The notes beneath the pieces are model-generated. The model did no database searches. It was not told the DNA's origin and worked only from the letters and a program-made list of their open reading frames with translations. This document shows, piece after piece, positions 6,071 through 13,446 of a stretch of DNA of 13,926 nucleotides. Position 1 is the stretch's first letter; the number at the start of each line of letters is the position of its first letter. The position numbers and the translations under genes were made by a program. The DNA is from Alistipes sp. CAG:268 (GTDB taxonomy: Bacteria > Bacteroidota > Bacteroidia > Bacteroidales > Rikenellaceae): the NCBI GenBank assembly GCA_000434235.1, contig FR891980.1, positions 55,696-69,621 of the forward strand, written 5' to 3'.

Positions 6071-9000
6071 GTGAGAGCGAAGATTCTGAACGCAAGCGCC
6101 GGGTCGGGAAAGACCTATCAGCTGGCCTACAAATACGTCCGCGACGTCATCGACCATCCCCATCTCTACCGCCACATCCTGGCCGTGACCTTCACCAACA
6201 AGGCCACCGAGGAGATGAAGTCGCGCATCCTGAAGGAGATCCACACCCTCGCCTCGGGGGCCCCGAGTTCCTACCTCTCGCAACTGTGCGACGAACTGCG
6301 GCTCGACGAACGGAGCGTCCGCAAGCGGGCGGCCGAGGTCCGATCGAAGATACTCCACGACTACTCGCGCTTCACCGTACTGACGATCGACACCTTCTTC
6401 CAGCGTATCCTGCGCGCCTTCATCAAGGAACTGGGGCTCGACCTGAACTACAACGTCGAGATCGAAACCGCATCGGTGCTCTCCAAAAGTGCCGACACGC
6501 TCATCGACGAGATCGCCGTGGACGAGTCGCTGCAGCGCTGGCTCACCGAATTCGTGCAGGAGCGTATCGACGAGGGGCGCAAGTGGGACGTCCGCGACGG
6601 CATCCTCTCGCTCGCGGGCGAACTCTTCAAGGAGAAGAACAAGGCGACACTCGCGGCCGCACCCGCAAAGGAGGAACTCGGGCGTCTGGTGGCCCAGGCC
6701 ACGGCCCGTGCGATGGCGGCACGCGAGGAGCTGCGCCGGACGGCCCGTGAGGCGGTGGAGGCGATCGAGGGCGCGGGGCTTACCGCAGCCGACTTCGCGG
6801 GCAAGAGCCGCAGTTTCGCCGGGTATTTCTTCGCGGTGGCCGGCGGCGAGGTGAAGGCACCGACCGACACGCTCCGCAAGCGGGCGGCATCGCCCGAGGG
6901 GTGGTGTGCCAAGGGATCGCCGGCCGAGCGGCTCGTGCCGCAACTGCGTCCCCTGCTGCAGCGGCTCTGCGACCTCTACGACCGCAACGTCCGCCACTGG
7001 AACACGTGCGACCTGCTGCGCGAGAACTACCGCAGCTTCGCCCTGCTGTCGGACCTCTACGCCCGTGTGCAGCGGCTCTGTGCCGAGCAGAACACGCTGC
7101 TGCTTTCGGAAACGAAATACCTGCTCTCGGAGTTCATCGGGCGCAACGATGCGCCGTTCATCTACGAAAAGGTGGGCAACCGCTTCGAGCGCTTCATGAT
7201 CGACGAGTTCCAGGACACCTCGGCCCGTGAATGGGAGAACTTCCTCCCGCTGCTGCAGAACGCCATGTCCCAGTCCGGGGAGGAGTCGGTACTCATCGTG
7301 GGCGACATCAAGCAGTCGATCTACCGCTGGCGCGGCGGCGACTGGCGGCTGCTGCACGAGCGGGCCGCCGGCGACCTCGGCAGGGAAAACACCCGGGTGG
7401 AGGTGCTCCGCGAGAACTGGCGCAGCCTGCCGACGGTCGTGGCCTTCAACAACGCGGCGATCGACAGCATCGTCGCGACGGACAACCGGGAGCTCAACCG
7501 GCTGCTCGGCGAGGCGGCCGAACGGGGCGACATCGACCGTGCGGAGGCCGCCCGCCTGCACGACACGCTGGCCGACGCCTACCGCGACCAGGCGCAGCTG
7601 CCCCGCCGCAAGGCGGAACACGGAGGCTATGTCTCGATCGAGACGTTCGATTGCGAACCGCCCGTCGTCGAACGCATCTGTGCGCTGATCGACCGCGGAT
7701 TCCGCCCGTCGGACATCATGATCCTCGTGCGGAGCGCCACGGACGGCGCGAAGGTTGCCGCAGCGCTGCTCGACTTCAAGCAGCGCAACACCGAGGCGCG
7801 CTACCGTTTCGATGTCATGACGCAGGAGGCGCTCATCGTGGGCAGCGCCCCGATCAGTTCGTTCGTGGCCGCGGCGCTCCGTCTGGCGCTCAACACCGAC
7901 GACCGCCTGAGCCGCGCCGTCTGCAACCACTACCTCGGCCGGCCGTTCGACGCCCCGCTGTCGGACGACGAACGGGAGTTCTTCCACTCGATCCGCCTCG
8001 AATCACCCGAGGAGGCCTTCGAGCGTATCGTTATGCGGTTCGACCTGCGCAGCGACCGCAGCCAGATCGCCTACCTGCAGGCACTGCACGAGCAGGTGAT
8101 CGCCTTCTGCTCGTCGAAGATCGCCGACATCGCCCTGTTCCTGCGCTGGTGGGACGAACAGGGACAGAACCGCTCGCTGAGCGTCGAGCAGAGCGCTTCG
8201 ACGGTCGAGATCACCACGATCCACAAGGCCAAGGGGCTCGAGAAGCGGGCCGTGATCATCCCCTACTGCTCGTGGCAGCTCGACCCGAAGTCGGGCGGCG
8301 TGCAGAACATCGTCTGGGCCGAGGCCCGCGGCGACGGGGAGGCCGAGGCCATCGGCCGCTTCCCGGTCCGCTACAAACGTTCGATGGCCGAATCGGGCTT
8401 TTCGGCCGAATACTACCGCGAGCTGGTCTATGCCCATGTGGACAACGTCAATCTGCTCTACGTGGCCCTGACGCGCGCCGCCGAGTCGCTGCACGTATTC
8501 ATTCCCCGGAAGACGGGGCACACGGTCGGGGCGCTGCTGCTCGGCAGCCTCCGCCCGGGCAGCGAGGGACAGGTCTTCATCGGAGAGACCGAAGGGCGCT
8601 GCCTCACGGACGAGCGGGGCGACCACTACCTCTTCGGCTCGTTCGAGGGCCCCGTGGCCGGAGGACGCAAGGAGTCCGATGCGGAACACGTCGTACTCGA
8701 AGAGTACCCCACGGCGCGCCCGGCACTGAAGCTGCGGCTCCCCTCGCAGCGCTACTTCGAGGAGGGCGGCAAGCCGGAACTCGCCCCGCGCAACCTGGGC
8801 ATCCTGATGCACCGCGCCTTTGAGCAGGCCGATGACGTCGCGCAGGTCCGCGAGGCCGTGGCACACATGCAGGCCGACGGCATCCTCTCCGAAGAGGACG
8901 CCGCACGGCTGCGGCAGCGGATCGACCGGGCGTTCGAGCTCCCCGAGGTGCGCGAATGGTTCGACGGCTCGTGGCAGCGCATCCGCAACGAGCAGGAGAT

Positions 9001-9220
9001 CATCGTTCCGGGAAGCGCCTCGACACGACGTCCCGACCGGGTGATGATCCGTGGCACGCGGGTTGTGGTGGTAGACTACAAATTCGGAGCGCTCGACGCC
9101 GACCGCCACCGCCGGCAGGTGGCCGAATACCTCCGCCTGCTCGCCGAAATGGGCTACGACCCCGTCGAGGGGTATCTGTGGTATGTGAAACTCGGCCGCA
9201 TCGAACGGGTCGAGGGGTAA
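6071..9220 (+). CDS. addA: AddA-like helicase-nuclease subunit (UvrD/RecB superfamily 1)
   Basis: This is a 1049-residue protein from the GTG start. Helicase motifs appear in order: Walker A NASAGSGKT (7-15), Ia AVTFTNKATEEMK (38-50), Walker B FMIDEFQDTS (376-384), III GDIKQSIYRWRGG (411-423), IV VLRENWRS (445-452), V ITTIHKAKGLE (714-724) and VI LLYVALTRAAESL (795-807). The C-terminal RecB nuclease motifs are all present: LMHRAF (H914), RPDRVMI (D989), VVVDYKFG (D1002, K1004) and QVAEY (Q1016, Y1020). It is the motor and one of the two nucleases of AddAB, which resects double-strand breaks. GTG at 6071 is chosen because homologues begin with a few residues before the Walker A loop and because the candidate promoter ends at 6045. 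An upstream in-frame TTG (6014) would lie inside the promoter. A small GC-rich hairpin without a U-tract (9234-9252) follows the stop. Confidence 0.92.
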   Translation: MRAKILNASAGSGKTYQLAYKYVRDVIDHPHLYRHILAVTFTNKATEEMKSRILKEIHTLASGAPSSYLSQLCDELRLDERSVRKRAAEVRSKILHDYSRFTVLTIDTFFQRILRAFIKELGLDLNYNVEIETASVLSKSADTLIDEIAVDESLQRWLTEFVQERIDEGRKWDVRDGILSLAGELFKEKNKATLAAAPAKEELGRLVAQATARAMAAREELRRTAREAVEAIEGAGLTAADFAGKSRSFAGYFFAVAGGEVKAPTDTLRKRAASPEGWCAKGSPAERLVPQLRPLLQRLCDLYDRNVRHWNTCDLLRENYRSFALLSDLYARVQRLCAEQNTLLLSETKYLLSEFIGRNDAPFIYEKVGNRFERFMIDEFQDTSAREWENFLPLLQNAMSQSGEESVLIVGDIKQSIYRWRGGDWRLLHERAAGDLGRENTRVEVLRENWRSLPTVVAFNNAAIDSIVATDNRELNRLLGEAAERGDIDRAEAARLHDTLADAYRDQAQLPRRKAEHGGYVSIETFDCEPPVVERICALIDRGFRPSDIMILVRSATDGAKVAAALLDFKQRNTEARYRFDVMTQEALIVGSAPISSFVAAALRLALNTDDRLSRAVCNHYLGRPFDAPLSDDEREFFHSIRLESPEEAFERIVMRFDLRSDRSQIAYLQALHEQVIAFCSSKIADIALFLRWWDEQGQNRSLSVEQSASTVEITTIHKAKGLEKRAVIIPYCSWQLDPKSGGVQNIVWAEARGDGEAEAIGRFPVRYKRSMAESGFSAEYYRELVYAHVDNVNLLYVALTRAAESLHVFIPRKTGHTVGALLLGSLRPGSEGQVFIGETEGRCLTDERGDHYLFGSFEGPVAGGRKESDAEHVVLEEYPTARPALKLRLPSQRYFEEGGKPELAPRNLGILMHRAFEQADDVAQVREAVAHMQADGILSEEDAARLRQRIDRAFELPEVREWFDGSWQRIRNEQEIIVPGSASTRRPDRVMIRGTRVVVVDYKFGALDADRHRRQVAEYLRLLAEMGYDPVEGYLWYVKLGRIERVEG

Positions 9221-9314
9221 TTCACCGCTCAGGCGGACCGGCCGAAGGTCCGGAGCCCCGGCGGAGATACGGCCGGCTCTTATCAGGCGGATCGCAGTAA
9301 CGGGCGGGCCTCCG

Positions 9315-10205
9315 ATGCAGACCGACGACCCGATGGACTACCGTATTGCCGACCTCCGCATCCGCATCCCCGGGGAGTGCCTTCCCGGCCCCCTTCACCC
9401 TGCCTTCTCGCCCTTTGCCGAGCCCGAAAACGGGACCCCGGCACTGCTGCTGCACACCGCCCGGCAAATCGCCGACGTGCCGGAGGGATGCTGTCAGGAC
9501 CGTTTCCCGTGCATCGACACGACGACCGAATGCCGCTTCATCCGCTGGAGCGGAGGGATTCAGCTGGAGCTGTACGGCCTGCAGGAGGTTTCCGTCCGCT
9601 TCCGGCTGCCGGACGGAGGCCGTGAAGCCTGCACCGACTGTCGCCCCGACCGGCAGCCGTCGCAACTGCGCTTCGGGCTGTGGCTGCTCTGCAACGCGGC
9701 GGGCCTTGGACACGGGGTCGTGTCGCTGCACGCCGCAGCGATCAGCCATCGCGGGCAGGGCGTGCTCTTCCTCGGGGAGTCGGGGACCGGGAAAAGCACG
9801 CATGCCCGGCTGTGGTGCCGGCACATGGCCGCAACCGAACTGCTCAACGACGACAGCCCCTTCATCCGGCTCCAGCCGGCCGGCGCACCGCTGGTCTACG
9901 GATCGCCCTGGAGCGGGAAAAGCCCCTGTTACCGGCCGCTGCGGCTGCCGATCGCCGCGATCGTCCGGCTTGAGCAGGGACCCCGGAATATCATCCGCCC
10001 GCTCCGCCCGCTCGAAGCCGCCGGAGCCCTGCTCCCCTCGGCGCCGCCCTCCTTCGCCCGCGATGAGAGGCTGCTGGCAACGCTCTGCCGGATACTCTCG
10101 CAACTCATCGCGCAGGTGCCTGTCTACCATCTCGCCTGCCGACCCGACGCGGAGGCAGCGCGTCTTGCCTGCCGGACGATCTTCGGCAGCCTCCCCGACA
10201 AATGA
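9315..10205 (+). CDS. HPr kinase-like (HprK/PEPCK-fold) protein, orphan
   Basis: This is a 296-residue protein. The C-terminal half has an HPr-kinase/PEPCK-like P-loop: GVVSLHAAAISHRGQ (134-148), Walker A GESGTGKST (154-162), an acidic LLNDDSPF (177-183, D179/D180 at the position of the HprK catalytic aspartate) and VYGSPWSGK (194-202). The N-terminal 130 residues form a separate domain not seen in true HprK. Relatives with a (T/S)PWSGK motif are common in Bacteroidota and often sit beside PqqD-type RiPP genes; no such partner or HPr gene is visible here. It may therefore phosphorylate a small molecule or peptide, but the substrate is unknown. It starts at ATG 9315; M7 (9333) is an alternative. 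It lies 94 nt after addA on the same strand without its own recognisable promoter, so co-transcription is possible. Cysteine content is high (over ten). Confidence 0.75.
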   Translation: MQTDDPMDYRIADLRIRIPGECLPGPLHPAFSPFAEPENGTPALLLHTARQIADVPEGCCQDRFPCIDTTTECRFIRWSGGIQLELYGLQEVSVRFRLPDGGREACTDCRPDRQPSQLRFGLWLLCNAAGLGHGVVSLHAAAISHRGQGVLFLGESGTGKSTHARLWCRHMAATELLNDDSPFIRLQPAGAPLVYGSPWSGKSPCYRPLRLPIAAIVRLEQGPRNIIRPLRPLEAAGALLPSAPPSFARDERLLATLCRILSQLIAQVPVYHLACRPDAEAARLACRTIFGSLPDK

Positions 10206-10400
10206 TCCGAAGCTCCGCGCCTTCTGCGCCGCATCTCCGCCACCGAGTCTGCCGCCGGGGCCTGCCCCCTGAACCGCATGCCGAGGACCTTTCCCCCGCC
10301 CCGACAGACTCGGGCCATTCGCGACACGCTACCTGTCGCACGCCGCAAGTTCCGGCCGGTCCCTTGCGCAGAGCGGCCGGCGGCCGAACAGGCATACGGC
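10206..10400. other. Intergenic stretch with no recognised gene
   Basis: GC-rich sequence between the kinase stop and the tsf terminator. Open frames exist on both strands, but they are Arg/Pro/Ala-rich in the way GC-rich noncoding DNA produces, and they run on through the terminator or neighbouring genes. I see no promoter box, convincing RNA fold or repeat. Confidence 0.5.
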
Positions 10401-10438
10401 AGAAAAGAGAACGGGCGTCCGATTCGATCGGACGCCCG
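10401..10438 (-). terminator. Intrinsic terminator of the rplM-rpsI-rpsB-tsf operon
   Basis: CGGGCGTCCGAT (10412-10423) pairs perfectly with ATCGGACGCCCG (10427-10438) around a 3-nt TCG loop. On the minus strand it is followed by TTCTCTTTTCT (10411-10401). It lies about 40 nt after the tsf stop. This is the strongest hairpin in the window. Confidence 0.88.
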
Positions 10439-10478
10439 CTGTCTGGAACGTATTCCGGATCCTGCGACCCGGCGGAAA

Positions 10479-11309
10479 CTACTCGCCCAGAGCGAAACGC
10501 TTGTAGGCGATAACCGTTGCCTCCTTGTCAGCCTTGTGGATGAACTCGGCGATCGTCTCCTTCTCGCCTACCACAGCCTGGTTGAGCAGCGTGTTCTCCT
10601 CGAAGAACTTGCGCATCTTGCCCTCGGCGATCTTCTCCAGAATGGCCTCGGGCTTGTTGGCGTTCTTCGGATCCTGCTTCATGGCCTCCACGGCGATCTT
10701 GCGCTCGTGCTCGATCACCTCGGCGGGGCAGTCAGCCTCCGAGATCGAAACCGGAGCCATGGCCGTAGCCTGCATGGCTACCGTGTGGGCAACCTCGGCG
10801 GGGACCTCCTTGTTGAAGCCGAGCACCGTGCCGAGCTTCTTGTTGAAGTGAACGTAAGCGGCGCAATAGGGAGCCTCGATGCGGGCGTAGTAGGCCAGCT
10901 CGATCTTCTCACCCGTCTGGCCCGACTTCTCGGTCACCATCTCCTCGACCGTGCGACCCTCGTCGTTCTTCGTGGCCATCAGCGCATCGCGGTCGGCGGC
11001 GTCGTTCTTCACGGCGACATCGAGCATGGCGTTGGCCGAAGCCGTATACTCGGCGTTCTGGGCTACGAAGTCGGTCTCGCAGGCAAGGCAGAGGATGTAA
11101 GCCTTCTGGCCGACGATCTTCGTAACGACCACACCCTCGGTGGCGGTACGGTCGGCACGCTTGGCAACCACGAGCTTACCCTTCTCGCGGATAATGTCCT
11201 GAGCACGCGCATAATCACCTTCAGCCTCCATGAGGGCCTTCTTGCAGTCCATCATGCCGGCGCCGGTCATCTTGCGGAGCTTCATCACATCAGCAGCTTT
11301 GATTTCCAT
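10479..11309 (-). CDS. tsf: Elongation factor Ts
   Basis: This is a 276-residue protein, a normal length for Bacteroidota EF-Ts. It has the N-terminal UBA-like helix pair with the hallmark KMTGAGMMDCKKAL (13-26), which contacts EF-Tu. It also has the core CLACETDFVA (74-83), whose TDFV segment reaches the EF-Tu nucleotide site, and the C-terminal module ending in AYKRFALGE. It catalyses GDP/GTP exchange on EF-Tu in the cytoplasm. The ATG at 11309 gives the family's usual MEIKAADVMKLR start. It is the last gene of the operon, 95 nt after rpsB. The leader just before the start is A-rich with no Shine-Dalgarno sequence, typical of the phylum. Confidence 0.98.
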   Translation of the reverse strand: MEIKAADVMKLRKMTGAGMMDCKKALMEAEGDYARAQDIIREKGKLVVAKRADRTATEGVVVTKIVGQKAYILCLACETDFVAQNAEYTASANAMLDVAVKNDAADRDALMATKNDEGRTVEEMVTEKSGQTGEKIELAYYARIEAPYCAAYVHFNKKLGTVLGFNKEVPAEVAHTVAMQATAMAPVSISEADCPAEVIEHERKIAVEAMKQDPKNANKPEAILEKIAEGKMRKFFEENTLLNQAVVGEKETIAEFIHKADKEATVIAYKRFALGE

Positions 11310-11404
11310 AGTCTTGTATCGTTTTTTTCGTTATTTACTCGGTTGGTTTACCGGAATCGCGCCGGAACCCCCGACGGGATCCCGACGCGTTGTCCGGCAG
11401 TTGG

Positions 11405-12280
11405 TTATTCGGCCTGCTCGGCAGCTACGGCTCCCGGCTCCTCGAACGGAGTCTCGACAGCGGCAACAACCTCGGCAACGGCAGCCTCCTCAGCATCGAC
11501 GGAGGCCTTCACGGCCTTCTTGATGCGGGGCTTGCCCTCCTTCTTCACGGCACCTTCGGCCTCAGCCTCCTGGGCCTCCTTCTCCTTCTCGAGCTTGCGC
11601 TCCTCCGTTCCCTCGGCGATGGCGGCGCACATGGCCTCTACGACCACGGCGATCGACTTCGCGGCATCGTCATTTGCAGGTATAACGTAATCAATGTCGG
11701 TCGGATCACAACAAGTGTCTACCATGGCAAATACGGGGATGCTCAGGCGCTTGGCCTCCTTCACGGCGTTGGCCTCCTTCTGCACGTCCACAACGAACAG
11801 TGCGGCCGGGAGACGCGTCAGGTCGGCGATCGAACCGAGGTTCTTCTCGAGTTTCGCACGCTGACGGGCGATCTGGAGTTTCTCACGCTTCGAGAAGTTG
11901 TCGAACGTACCGTCGTTCGTCATCTTGTCGATGGTGGCCATCTTCTTGACGGCCTTGCGTATGGTGGGGAAGTTTGTCAGCATACCGCCGGCCCAGCGCT
12001 CGGTAACGTAGGGCATTCCGACGGCTGCCACCTTTTCGGCAACGATTTCCTTGGCCTGCTTCTTCGTGGCGACGAACAGCACGCGGCGGCCGCTCTTGGC
12101 AATCTGCTTGATGGCAGCGGCTGCCTCGTCGATCTTCAGCACGGTCTTGTGCAGGTCGATGATGTGGATGCCGTTCTTCTCCATGAAGATGTACGGAGCC
12201 ATTTTGGGGTTCCATTTGCGCTTCAGGTGACCGAAGTGCGCACCGGCTTCCAATAATGTATTAAAATCTGTACGTGACAT
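11405..12280 (-). CDS. rpsB: 30S ribosomal protein S2
   Basis: This is a 291-residue protein. Family blocks are clear: LLEAGAHFGHLKRKWNPKMAPYIF-type start (9-32), VLFVATKKQAK (67-77), YVTERWAGGMLTNF (91-104), LPAALFVVDVQKEANAV (157-173) and the DPTDIDYVIPANDDA signature (192-206). S2 assembles late on the 30S subunit and helps position S1 and mRNA. After about residue 226 there is a tail of some 65 residues rich in Glu, Lys and Ala, ending FEEPGAVAAEQAE. It is beyond the ordered S2 fold and lengthens the protein relative to the roughly 240 residues of E. coli S2. Such tails are common in Bacteroidota S2. The gene sits between rpsI and tsf, with a 179-nt leader upstream. Confidence 0.98.
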   Translation of the reverse strand: MSRTDFNTLLEAGAHFGHLKRKWNPKMAPYIFMEKNGIHIIDLHKTVLKIDEAAAAIKQIAKSGRRVLFVATKKQAKEIVAEKVAAVGMPYVTERWAGGMLTNFPTIRKAVKKMATIDKMTNDGTFDNFSKREKLQIARQRAKLEKNLGSIADLTRLPAALFVVDVQKEANAVKEAKRLSIPVFAMVDTCCDPTDIDYVIPANDDAAKSIAVVVEAMCAAIAEGTEERKLEKEKEAQEAEAEGAVKKEGKPRIKKAVKASVDAEEAAVAEVVAAVETPFEEPGAVAAEQAE

Positions 12281-12459
12281 TTTGATTGGTTTCGTTTGTT
12301 AATTTTAATTCTCTTTTCTTCAACCCTCCGGGTAGCGGGGGCTCCGGTCCCGGGGAGTTTTCCGCGGCGCGGCAACCGGGCGGTAATACGCAATATATAA
12401 TATAGGTAGTCCTTCCGATTTGGAACCGACGCCGTGCTTGCCGAAATCCGGTCGTGCGA
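12281..12459 (-). other. Long rpsB leader between rpsI and rpsB
   Basis: These 179 nt hold no gene. On the minus strand, reading toward rpsB, there is an AT-rich patch (TATATTATATATTG, 12405-12392) that only loosely resembles a -7 box. Next comes a GC-rich segment (about 12325-12357) able to fold by pairing CCGGG (12328-12332) with CCCGG (12349-12353), then an A/T-rich unstructured run of about 40 nt before the ATG. It could carry a secondary promoter or an S2-responsive leader. Neither is shown. Confidence 0.35.
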
Positions 12460-12846
12460 TTAACGCTTGCTGAACTGGAACTTGCGACGTGCTCCGGGCT
12501 GACCGGGCTTCTTACGCTCAACCTCGCGGGGATCACGCGTGAGGAATCCGGCCTTCTTCAGCACCGGACGCATCTCGGCGTCGATCTCGCACAGTGCACG
12601 TGCGATGCCCAGACGAGCGGCCTCAGCCTGTCCCTTGATACCACCTCCGTCGAGGTTGATCGTGATGTCGTAGCTCTCGGCAGTGTTGGTAGCCAGCAGC
12701 GGCTGCTTTACCTGGAACTGGAGAATCTCGAGCGGGAAATAGGCTGCAAGCTCCTTGTGGTTGATTGTAATCTGACCCTTACCCGGCTTCACGAATACGC
12801 GAGCCACAGCGGCCTTACGACGACCTACGGTGTTTACAACTTCCAT
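12460..12846 (-). CDS. rpsI: 30S ribosomal protein S9
   Basis: This is a 128-residue protein of normal length. It begins with the family GRRKAAVARV block (8-17), then KGQITINHK, the conserved DGGGIKGQAEAARLGIARAL segment, and a basic C-terminal tail ending QFSKR. The terminal Lys-Arg reaches the ribosomal P site and contacts tRNA. It starts at ATG 12846, only 5 nt after the rplM stop, so the two are translated from one message. Confidence 0.98.
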   Translation of the reverse strand: MEVVNTVGRRKAAVARVFVKPGKGQITINHKELAAYFPLEILQFQVKQPLLATNTAESYDITINLDGGGIKGQAEAARLGIARALCEIDAEMRPVLKKAGFLTRDPREVERKKPGQPGARRKFQFSKR

Positions 12847-12851
12847 AACTC

Positions 12852-13307
12852 TTACTTAATCTCGTTTAACTTAATGGTCTTCGGGTTCTGGGCGGCGTGC
12901 GGATGCTCGGCACCGGCATAAACCTTCAGGTTCATGAGCAGTCTGTCACCCAGACGGGTCTTGGGCAGCATGCCCTTGACGGCTTTCTCGATGAGGAAAG
13001 TCGGTTTCTTGGCCAGATAGTCGGCCGGCGTAGCGTAGCGCTGTCCGCCCGGATATCCGGTGTGACGCGTGTAGACCTTGTCGGTCATCTTGTTGCCCGT
13101 GAGCTTCACCTTCTCCGCGTTGATGACGATGACATAGTCACCGCAGTCTACGTGGGGCGTGTAGCTGGGCTTGTTCTTGCCGCGGAGGATCTTGGCGATC
13201 TGCGAAGCAAGACGTCCCAATACCTCGTTCGTAGCGTCGATGACAACCCACTCCTTGGTTACCGTCGATGCATTGACCGAGATAGTCTTGTAGCTTAATG
13301 AATCCAC
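12852..13307 (-). CDS. rplM: 50S ribosomal protein L13
   Basis: This is a 151-residue protein. L13 blocks seen are WVVIDATNEVLGRLAS (20-35), TPHVDCGDYVIVINA (50-64), the HTGYPGGQR loop (82-90) and GMLPKTRLGDRLLMNLKVYAGAEHPH toward the C-terminus. L13 is an early assembly protein of the 50S subunit. The start is a GTG at 13307-13305, giving MDSLSYKTISVN, which matches the usual N-terminus of Bacteroidota L13. No in-frame ATG offers the same sequence. It is the first gene of the translation operon, about 50 nt after the expected transcription start, behind a small hairpin. Confidence 0.97.
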   Translation of the reverse strand: MDSLSYKTISVNASTVTKEWVVIDATNEVLGRLASQIAKILRGKNKPSYTPHVDCGDYVIVINAEKVKLTGNKMTDKVYTRHTGYPGGQRYATPADYLAKKPTFLIEKAVKGMLPKTRLGDRLLMNLKVYAGAEHPHAAQNPKTIKLNEIK

Positions 13308-13345
13308 TGTGTTTTACGTTTAAATTTAACTTGTTGTAATCCTTT

Positions 13346-13360
13346 CCCGCACATTGCGGG
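13346..13360 (-). promoter_or_regulatory. Hairpin at the 5' end of the rplM transcript
   Basis: CCCGCA (13346-13351) pairs perfectly with TGCGGG (13355-13360) around a 3-nt loop, immediately downstream of the -7 box. The hairpin would be the first structure of the mRNA. It could stabilise the 5' end or be an L13-binding autoregulatory site. No U-tract follows it, so it is not a simple terminator. Confidence 0.45.
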
Positions 13361-13364
13361 TGCG

Positions 13365-13394
13365 CAAAGGTACGAAAAAAAATTCACTCTACAA
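13365..13394 (-). promoter_or_regulatory. Promoter of the rplM-rpsI-rpsB-tsf operon
   Basis: The minus strand reads TTG (13394-13392), a 19-nt spacer and a perfect TACCTTTG -7 box (13372-13365), followed by transcription start near 13359. TAnnTTTG with this spacing is the Bacteroidota housekeeping promoter. A poly-A/T tract lies in the spacer (13374-13382). Confidence 0.78.
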
Positions 13395-13446
13395 GCCGAG
13401 CGCAAGAAATTTGCGTTTCTCCGCGGTTTTTTCGCCCGGCGGAAGG

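Noticed and set aside
6047..7987. Long minus-strand open frame opposite addA
   Set aside because: Shadow of addA, whose sense frame contains all helicase motifs; the antisense product shows no recognisable domain.
9234..9252. CGGACC/GGTCCG hairpin after the addA stop
   Set aside because: It has a 6-bp stem with a 7-nt loop but no U-tract, so it is not convincing as a terminator; read-through into the kinase gene is possible.
10202..10513. An open frame whose ATG overlaps the stop of the kinase gene (ATGA), suggesting a translationally coupled 103-residue protein
   Set aside because: The predicted product is Arg/Pro/Ser-rich with no family features, and the frame runs through the tsf terminator into antisense tsf. 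It looks like chance in GC-rich DNA.
13401..13415. CGCAA/TTGCG hairpin between the DUF3592-like gene and the rplM promoter
   Set aside because: Only 5 bp and no U-tract on the minus strand; not supported as a terminator.
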